Positions 5,045 through 10,459 of a stretch of DNA of 10,459 bases are shown piece by piece; position 1 is the stretch's first letter, and each line of letters begins with the position of its first letter. The position numbers and the translations under genes are program-made. The stretch is taken from the NCBI GenBank assembly GCA_016550485.1, contig JABXGV010000123.1, positions 1-10,459 of the forward strand, read 5' to 3'. Source of the DNA: an archaeon (GTDB lineage: Archaea > Asgardarchaeota > Hermodarchaeia > Hermodarchaeales > Hermodarchaeaceae). Under the pieces are notes generated by a model. It saw only the letters and a list, made by a program, of their open reading frames with translations. It had not been told where the DNA came from and did not search any database.

Positions 5045-6133
5045 TCAGAGTTTAGTGAACCCTTTGACGGTAGTGTCATCCAATCCTTTAACAACAGCTA
5101 CTAACAGCTTGATGGCATTGTCAATGTCGCGGAGATTCAGAATTCCTACATGGGAGTGAATGTGTCTGGTTGGAACACTAATACCTAGGCTCGGGCACCC
5201 CGATCGGTCTAGGTGAATGACGCCCGCGTCGGTGCCTCCGCCAGCAACCTGACTCAACTGGTATGGGATTTTCTCTTTTTCTGCTGTTGCCATGACAAAC
5301 TCGAGCAGTGGCTGGTTGGGAATCATAGAACGATCCAAAGTCAGAAGGCTAGGTCCTCCGCCAAGCTTTGAAGGTGCTTCTTCAGGTTTGATACCGGGCA
5401 CATCCCCTGCAATGTCTACCTCCAAGGCAAACCCAACATCGGGTTCCGTCATATGTGCCGTTGTCCGAGCGCCTCGAAGACCTACCTCTTCTTGTACAGT
5501 TGCGGCTCCAATCACTGTGTTCGGGTGTTTGATGTCCTTTTCTTTTAGATGTCGTACGACCTCCATTGCCACCACTGCACCAAGTCGGTCATCAAATGCC
5601 TTAGCAGCGGCTAGTTTGCCGTCCCGAATTAACTGAAAAGACGAATCTGGAACCATGGGGTCACCGATTTGAATTCCCATAGCCGTTACTTCCTCCTTTG
5701 AGGATGCTCCAACATCGATGAACATATCCTCCCGCTGGACTACCTTGGTTCTCGCTTCGGGTTTTAGAAGATGCGGGGGTTTTGCAGCGATAACTCCGAA
5801 GAGCTTGTCGCCTTTCCGTGTGCGGATTATCACTTTCTGACCAAGGAGTACTTGACTGAACCAGCCTCCGAGGGTGTTGAATTTGATAAAGCCCTTCTCG
5901 GTAATCCCTGAAACAATGAAGCCCACCTCGTCGACATGTCCTGCGATGAGAATTTTCGGTCGTTCTGAGGTGCCCTTCCGAGCAAATTGAACACTACCCA
6001 ATTTGTCCACGGTAATCTCATCTGCTATTGGGCGCATCGTTTTTGCCACAATAGCTGTGACTTCTCGCTCGAAGCCTGATGGCCCGAAGGCATCAACTAG
6101 CTTGCGTAATAATTCGATTCGTTTGGAATCCAT
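5045..6133 (-). CDS. M42-family metallo-aminopeptidase (TET/glutamyl aminopeptidase/FrvX-like)
   Basis: This is a cytosolic di-metal (usually zinc or cobalt) aminopeptidase that trims short peptides; family members assemble into 12-subunit TET particles. It is 362 residues from the ATG at 6133; a TTG two codons upstream is the longer alternative. AGTGAT lies five bases before the ATG as a partial Shine-Dalgarno site. Metal and catalytic residues are all visible: H66 in IAGHVDEVG, the aspartate pair 181-182 in AFDDR, the glutamates 215-216 in TVQEEVG, D240 in EVDIAGD, and H326 in RHIHS. The conserved GGGTDAG stretch (about residue 298) is present. Length fits the family. The residues after the last histidine read HVGIL where I expect something like PVEIV, which is unusual. 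The HAD gene follows 45 bases on. I cannot tell whether it prefers acidic, hydrophobic or basic N-termini. Confidence 0.93.
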   Translation of the reverse strand: MDSKRIELLRKLVDAFGPSGFEREVTAIVAKTMRPIADEITVDKLGSVQFARKGTSERPKILIAGHVDEVGFIVSGITEKGFIKFNTLGGWFSQVLLGQKVIIRTRKGDKLFGVIAAKPPHLLKPEARTKVVQREDMFIDVGASSKEEVTAMGIQIGDPMVPDSSFQLIRDGKLAAAKAFDDRLGAVVAMEVVRHLKEKDIKHPNTVIGAATVQEEVGLRGARTTAHMTEPDVGFALEVDIAGDVPGIKPEEAPSKLGGGPSLLTLDRSMIPNQPLLEFVMATAEKEKIPYQLSQVAGGGTDAGVIHLDRSGCPSLGISVPTRHIHSHVGILNLRDIDNAIKLLVAVVKGLDDTTVKGFTKL

Positions 6134-6311
6134 TGTCAATCACTTCGCTTTCTACTATGAACAAGAAAAGCTTTCAGGTAGTATACATCCGGCAAGGCGA
6201 AGCATCATCCAATGTTCAAAACTTAAATCGAAACCTAACTGGACTTATATCAGGAACATACTAGCAGAAAGTAAGGTGTTTCTTATCCATTGAAAGGAGT
6301 TACAAACGAAA
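6134..6311. promoter_or_regulatory. Divergent promoter region between the M42 and deoC genes
   Basis: This 178-base gap holds outward-facing signals. Rightward, TTATAT at 6245-6250 could be the deoC TATA box (start near 6275, leader about 37 bases), and GGAGT at 6296-6300 is its Shine-Dalgarno site, 11 bases before the ATG. Leftward, ATGTATAC at 6181-6188 is a possible TATA-like box for the M42 gene. No small gene or RNA is apparent. Confidence 0.4.
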
Positions 6312-6992
6312 ATGAAAATAACTGTTGACGAACTTGCGCGGTGTGTTGATTATACTCTTCTTAGACCAGAAGCTACACCACAGGATATCAGAAGGCTCTG
6401 CATGAGTGCAGATACCTATCAATTTGCCGCAGTTTGTGTAAATCCCATATACGTCGAAATCGCAGCCGACGAATTGAAGGGCTCATCTGTCAAAGTGTGT
6501 ACCGTGATTGGTTTTCCTTTAGGGGCAACCTTTCCAGAAGTAAAAGCATTTGAAGCACAAGAGGCTGTGCGGCATGGTGCAGAGGAATTGGATATGGTTA
6601 TGAATATTGGGGCGCTGCGAAATCAGCAATATGGTGTAGTTCGTGAAGACATTGAAGCAGTTGTAGATGCGGTTGATGGTTATCTCGTCAAGGTAATTTT
6701 AGAAACTGGACTTCTAACGAGTACAGAGAAGCGGCATGCCTGTAAATTAGCAAAGGAGAGTGGTGCTCACTTTGTTAAAACATCGACAGGATTCGGTCCT
6801 GGTGGTGCAACAGTAGAGGACATTCAATTGATGCGAGAGGTGGTCGGTGAATCAATGGGTGTCAAAGCCTCAGGAGGCATTCGCACCTTTGAAACAGCTC
6901 TTCAACTAATAGAAGCAGGTGCAACCCGCTTAGGTGCAAGCGCAGCTGTAGACATCATCGAGTCCTATAAATCACACCTAGAGCGCCTTTAG
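6312..6992 (+). CDS. deoC: Deoxyribose-phosphate aldolase
   Basis: This class I aldolase interconverts 2-deoxyribose 5-phosphate with glyceraldehyde 3-phosphate and acetaldehyde, in the catabolism of deoxynucleosides. It has 226 residues, the normal length for the bacterial/archaeal short form. The TIM-barrel motifs appear in order: DYTLLRPEATPQDI (13-26), VCVNPIYV (41-48), VCTVIGFPLG (62-71), ELDMVMNIG with the proton-relay aspartate D94, VKVILETGLL, and FVKTSTGF, where K156 is the Schiff-base lysine. VKASGGIRT follows, with the second active-site lysine K185. The start is ATG with GGAGT upstream. The PAP2-like gene follows after 37 bases on the same strand, so they may share a transcript. 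No nucleoside phosphorylase or phosphopentomutase gene lies in the window. Confidence 0.96.
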   Translation: MKITVDELARCVDYTLLRPEATPQDIRRLCMSADTYQFAAVCVNPIYVEIAADELKGSSVKVCTVIGFPLGATFPEVKAFEAQEAVRHGAEELDMVMNIGALRNQQYGVVREDIEAVVDAVDGYLVKVILETGLLTSTEKRHACKLAKESGAHFVKTSTGFGPGGATVEDIQLMREVVGESMGVKASGGIRTFETALQLIEAGATRLGASAAVDIIESYKSHLERL

Positions 6993-7029
6993 AGAAGGTC
7001 TTTATCACAAGCGGTTCAGTTAAGAAAAG

Positions 7030-7677
7030 ATGTATTGTGCTTATTCTGGGGCTAAGATTTTGGTTAAGCAAGAGAGTGCATCTTTGAACAAGCTTGCTCG
7101 TCTTCTTTCAATGTTATTGTCGCCACCAGTGATAGCATTGGGCGCAGTTATTGTTTTCGCGTTTTATTCGCCCATTGGATTGGGTCTGTTGGTGAGCTGG
7201 CAAGCCTTTCTCTTAGGGTTAATCTTTGTTGTAGTGGGTCCTGTTCTACCCTTGTCAATAATGGTTGCTCGAAATAAAATGACCTTTGACGTTAAGAATC
7301 GGGGGGATCGTCCTCTACTCTATCTCGCTGCGATTATTGTTTATGGTCTTGGTGCTCTTCTTGCTTGGTTTTTTCAGAATTACTGTATTGCTCTCCTAGC
7401 TGCTGCTTATGTCGGAGTAACTTCAGCTGTCGCTCTCACAAGCCTTTTCTGGAAAGTATCCGCGCATACCGCTGGAGTTGCAGGACCCATAACGGCACTT
7501 GTCTGGGTTTATGGGTTGATTGCAGTGCCTTTCTTTCTTCTTGCGTGTATTGTAGGGTGGGCACGGTGGTGTCAGGCTCTTCACACAGTAGCCCAACTCA
7601 TTGGCGGGGCGATAATCGCTATATTGGTCACAGGTAGTGTCTATTGGTTGCTATGGGGACTTCCGGCTTTCTTGTAA
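7030..7677 (+). CDS. PAP2-like integral membrane phosphatase family protein
   Basis: The product is a 215-residue polytopic membrane protein with about six hydrophobic segments (roughly 29-46, 52-77, 96-114, 118-140, 151-175, 187-209). Signature pieces of the PAP2/acid phosphatase superfamily are recognisable: a basic NRGDRP (90-95) in the place of the KxxxxxxRP motif; KVSAHTAG (142-149) in the place of PSGH; and WARWCQALHTVAQ (177-189), matching the R-x5-H motif. The residue usually aspartate in that last motif is glutamine (Q189), a pattern I associate with archaeal PAP2-like proteins. If active, it would remove phosphate from a lipid phosphate or isoprenyl diphosphate at the membrane. The start is uncertain: the ATG at 7030 has no good Shine-Dalgarno site, and the first 20 residues look dispensable. 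It is probably co-transcribed with deoC. It converges with the giant helical gene, nine bases apart. Confidence 0.78.
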   Translation: MYCAYSGAKILVKQESASLNKLARLLSMLLSPPVIALGAVIVFAFYSPIGLGLLVSWQAFLLGLIFVVVGPVLPLSIMVARNKMTFDVKNRGDRPLLYLAAIIVYGLGALLAWFFQNYCIALLAAAYVGVTSAVALTSLFWKVSAHTAGVAGPITALVWVYGLIAVPFFLLACIVGWARWCQALHTVAQLIGGAIIAILVTGSVYWLLWGLPAFL

Positions 7678-7686
7678 TTCTGATAT

Positions 7687-10440
7687 CTATGAGAGTTCGA
7701 GGTGCAGCTTCAGGGATAGAGGTATTTCAGGTTTTGTTTTTAATTCAAGGATGACTTTTCCGTGTTGTTGGCGGTATTCGGTTGTTTTAGGTGCATGTAG
7801 AACTCGGAGTTCACCATCAGAGAATCTCATCGTTGCTCCTTCTTTCTCTTGGATGGGGGCCTCTGTGACAAGCACTTCTATCGAATAGGTGATTGTTCTA
7901 GATTGTTGGGTAACCAGCTCTACTCTAATAGTTGCACTAGTTTCTGCTGCTTCTTCAATTGTGAGCCAGCGGAAAATTCCAGATTTCCCAAATGCCGAAT
8001 AGAGAGCTGGGTCTAATTCATACCAAATGGGAGAGTCTGGTCGAGAAGTGGGGCGGAGGTAGAGATAACTATCAGTGGAAGGAGACTGTTCACTAGTTAC
8101 TGCGACGGTTTCATTGATTTTTAGGCTTGTACGGAACTTTTCGTCTGCAAGCGTGAAGCCTATTTTTGTAGCTTCTATTCTAAAACCTGACACTAGAATT
8201 GCGTCTGCTCCCAGTTGAAATGCCCAACGTCGCTCTAATATACTGGCTAGCTCTTTTTGTTGTTTGCTACCAAGTTGTATGACCTTTTGAAGATGTGATG
8301 TGATTTTCCTTTTAGCAGTTTCGAGGTCCTGAGACCCCTTACTTAGTCTTAAGAACTCGAGAGGGATTTCAGCATTAAGAATGCAAGATGCTTTCACTAG
8401 ACCTGCTACGTCCTTCGAGCCTGACTGGTAAAGAAGCTCTGAAGCCTGGCTAAACGTTCTCTGCCATTCGTCGAAGAAGGCCATTTGCTTTTGAATATCA
8501 AGAATTGCTGAAAGACGGAAACGCATAATCTTGTCGTATTGTGCTATGATTGCTTCTACACTTTCAGGCCTATCTGTATTGGCGGCTGCGTTGAGGGCTT
8601 TTTCAATCTGCTTTGTAGCGCGAATAAACAGGCGAGTACGTTCAGGTCCAATCGGATGTAAGGAAGCTAATGAAGCAGTTGCAGTAGCTGCAGCACTAAA
8701 TGCGAGTAGTTGATTATCAGTATCCTGCCGCTTTGATGAAGCAGCAGCCAAGGTTATTGCAAAATGCTCACATTTCTGTAGTAGTGTCTCCCATTCGGAA
8801 TCAACACTAAGCTGTTCACCATGGACTAGATCGCTAAGGCTTCGTAGGAGAAGAAGCGCGTATGGGTAAGCCTCTCCAGTGATTTCTTCTGCTGGTGGCA
8901 TGAAGGCAAGTGTTTTGCTAGCGAAGTCTCTTGCATCATGCTTCAAACGCAGGCGTTGCTTATCCTCTTTCACATTTTGTGACAGTTTGAGTAAAAGACC
9001 AACTAATACAGCACCCGCCTTTAAGGCATTGAGCCTGTGCTTTGATTTGACATTCTCTAGCAGCGCTGTAGTTGCATATTCCTCAAGTTTCTCTAACTTG
9101 TCTGACGAAGAGGGTGGAGAGAGAACACCAAAAGCATCTGGGGATACTTCTGCTAATAGAAGTTGAAGGGCCATTTGTCCTCTCACAGCTGGGTCTCGCG
9201 TTTGAGAGTAGATTTGTTCATTCAGTTTGTGGCTGCGTGCCATCAGCTGCTGCCCCTCCTCTTTTAGTTTCTCTCTTGGTCTTTGAGCCAATCTTGCAGC
9301 AACTGCTGAAACTATTTCTAAATCTTGAGAATTTACCTTTGCCTTAGAGTCAAAGGAATCCAATATCTTGTTAGCGTACTTTGCAGCTTGATCAAGTAAG
9401 GATTCCTGTTTCGGTTTTTCAGTAGCATCTGCAATAGCTAGAAGAGTTCTAACAATTTCGCGTCGTAGTTCTTGGTAAGCAGCTTGAGATGCTCCTATCT
9501 GCTCCATTTGTTCTTGAGCTGCACGGAGGAAACTACTGTAGAGCTGCATAAGGCGAAGCTGATTATCTTTATCGGTAAACTGCTTGTTGAGAATAGCAAC
9601 AACTCGTTGTATACGCTTTGTAAAGATAAGAATCCGTTTTTCATCAGCTTGTCGATTGAGTAGAGGAACTGTTCGTTCAAAGGTGTTCATCACACCCATT
9701 GCTACTTCAAACAGAGCGTTCGTGTCATCTGTGGGAAACTCAGAGACTAGATGGACTAGGTGCTCAAACAACTTTGCGGAATGATCAGAATTGTCTAGCA
9801 TCCGATTGTAGAGCGTAGCTGTGCGTGCAAACCTTATACTTCGCAGCAGATGGTCCTTCAGTTTGTTGCCAGTTTTCCCCTGTGCTAGCTCAAACCATAT
9901 TAAACTGGCTCTTTCAGCAAGACTTGCTACAAGAGTGACATCTCGTAGTTCAACGGCGATATTCATCAAAGCAGTAATCTGTGTAAGCTGGGATTGGCGA
10001 AGCTTCGCAGTGGTCATTGTTTGCTTAATACGGTCCATCAGGTGTTTTTCGCTCAAATCTAAAACTGCCAAGCTGTCCGCCGCACGGCGGGCTGTGAGAA
10101 TTTTCTGTGCCAGTACATCTGTTCGCTCTTCAAGGATCTTTGAGATTTGTGTCCATGAGGAACCTGTCTTTCGAAGAGCAACAACTTGCTGCGCAGGTTT
10201 TTCTGCTTTAATTACTGCCATCAATACGTCTTTTGCTTTCGCAATCCGATAAGCTAGCAACGAGGCTCGCTGATATCTCTCTGAAATGTGGATAAGTTGT
10301 TCAAATGTGGTTTTATCATAGACGCCCGAATCGTATAGTGTCCTGTGAAGAAGTATGATTATCATTCGGTCGATGTCTGTTGCTTTTGCTGATTCAAGAG
10401 TATCTGAGACACTCACTATTGATGCATGTTCTTGCGTCAA
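7687..10440 (-). CDS. Very large alpha-helical (solenoid-like) protein with beta-rich C-terminal domain, unknown function
   Basis: The product is at least 917 residues, soluble, with no signal peptide or membrane segment. Residues about 20-740 are almost entirely amphipathic helices with TPR/HEAT-like spacing (for example LMNIAVELRDVTLVASLAERA, 158-178, and LLLLRSLSDLVHG, 529-541). I see no strict repeat consensus. A proline/serine break at 436-448 and another at 513-520 divide it. From about 750 the pattern changes to alternating strands (FRIEATKIGFTLAD, TIRVELVTQQSRTITYSIEVLV, GKVILELKTKPEIPLSLKLHLEL), consistent with a beta-sandwich-type domain. Only two cysteines are present (557 and 686). 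The TTG at 10440 is only two bases from AAGGAGG, very close for initiation, and the frame stays open to the window's edge, so the real start may lie beyond it. It could be a scaffold or protein-interaction platform; I do not recognise a family. Confidence 0.8.
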   Translation of the reverse strand: MTQEHASIVSVSDTLESAKATDIDRMIIILLHRTLYDSGVYDKTTFEQLIHISERYQRASLLAYRIAKAKDVLMAVIKAEKPAQQVVALRKTGSSWTQISKILEERTDVLAQKILTARRAADSLAVLDLSEKHLMDRIKQTMTTAKLRQSQLTQITALMNIAVELRDVTLVASLAERASLIWFELAQGKTGNKLKDHLLRSIRFARTATLYNRMLDNSDHSAKLFEHLVHLVSEFPTDDTNALFEVAMGVMNTFERTVPLLNRQADEKRILIFTKRIQRVVAILNKQFTDKDNQLRLMQLYSSFLRAAQEQMEQIGASQAAYQELRREIVRTLLAIADATEKPKQESLLDQAAKYANKILDSFDSKAKVNSQDLEIVSAVAARLAQRPREKLKEEGQQLMARSHKLNEQIYSQTRDPAVRGQMALQLLLAEVSPDAFGVLSPPSSSDKLEKLEEYATTALLENVKSKHRLNALKAGAVLVGLLLKLSQNVKEDKQRLRLKHDARDFASKTLAFMPPAEEITGEAYPYALLLLRSLSDLVHGEQLSVDSEWETLLQKCEHFAITLAAASSKRQDTDNQLLAFSAAATATASLASLHPIGPERTRLFIRATKQIEKALNAAANTDRPESVEAIIAQYDKIMRFRLSAILDIQKQMAFFDEWQRTFSQASELLYQSGSKDVAGLVKASCILNAEIPLEFLRLSKGSQDLETAKRKITSHLQKVIQLGSKQQKELASILERRWAFQLGADAILVSGFRIEATKIGFTLADEKFRTSLKINETVAVTSEQSPSTDSYLYLRPTSRPDSPIWYELDPALYSAFGKSGIFRWLTIEEAAETSATIRVELVTQQSRTITYSIEVLVTEAPIQEKEGATMRFSDGELRVLHAPKTTEYRQQHGKVILELKTKPEIPLSLKLHLELS
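7732..7741 (+). terminator. T-rich tract downstream of the PAP2-like gene
   Basis: TTTTGTTTTT starts 54 bases after the rightward PAP2-like stop codon and may end the deoC-PAP2 transcript. It lies inside the 3' end of the opposing gene, so the two transcripts would overlap there. Confidence 0.3.
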
Positions 10441-10459
10441 CCCCTCCTTGCGCAGTTCA

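Noticed and set aside
8531..10252. Several rightward frames of 60-143 codons opposite the giant helical gene
   Set aside because: They are low-complexity Ser/Ala/Arg-rich complements of a single continuous 917-codon frame.
3..10459. Defence island, prophage or insertion sequence
   Set aside because: No transposase, integrase, nuclease, toxin-antitoxin pair, terminal inverted repeat or attachment site could be identified; most recognisable genes are housekeeping.

Overview
The window looks like archaeal chromosome. The evidence is an L35Ae/eL33 ribosomal protein, a GTPBP1-type EF-Tu-like GTPase, an M42 (TET-like) aminopeptidase, several small winged-helix proteins, TATA-like boxes, a T-tract terminator, and Shine-Dalgarno sequences of the GGAGG/GGTGAT type. 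eL33 together with a GTPBP1-family GTPase carrying the eukaryote-like N-terminal domain would fit an Asgard-type archaeon, but that placement is an inference and I cannot fix the lineage from sequence alone. No mobile element, CRISPR array, tRNA or rRNA is visible.

Layout. Bases 1-387 hold the 3' part of an eL33 gene whose N-terminal tail is nine perfect KPKA units, cut by the window edge. A small winged-helix gene follows (550-930, +), then a convergent ArsR-like winged-helix gene (998-1246, -). An intergenic stretch of about 340 bp (1247-1584) is rich in small repeats and dyads. It precedes a third winged-helix gene (1585-1950, +), which overlaps a two-TM membrane protein gene (1928-2557, +). 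That gene ends exactly against the stop codon of the leftward GTPBP1-like GTPase gene (2558-4258). A leftward pair follows, M42 peptidase (5045-6133) then HAD phosphatase (4313-4999). Across a divergent promoter region lies a rightward pair, deoxyribose-phosphate aldolase deoC (6312-6992) and a PAP2-like membrane protein (7030-7677). The last gene (7687-10440, -) is a very large protein with about 740 residues of predicted helix followed by a beta-rich C-terminal domain. Its frame is still open at the window's right edge.

How the parts fit. The conserved genes are housekeeping: ribosome, translational-type GTPase, peptide turnover, deoxyribose-phosphate catabolism, and a phosphatase or lipid-phosphate enzyme. 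They do not form one pathway. The unusual parts are the DNA-level repeat tail on eL33, the DNA-binding/membrane-protein gene pair with its repeat-rich upstream region, and the giant helical protein of unknown function. I found no convincing defence system or other complete new system.
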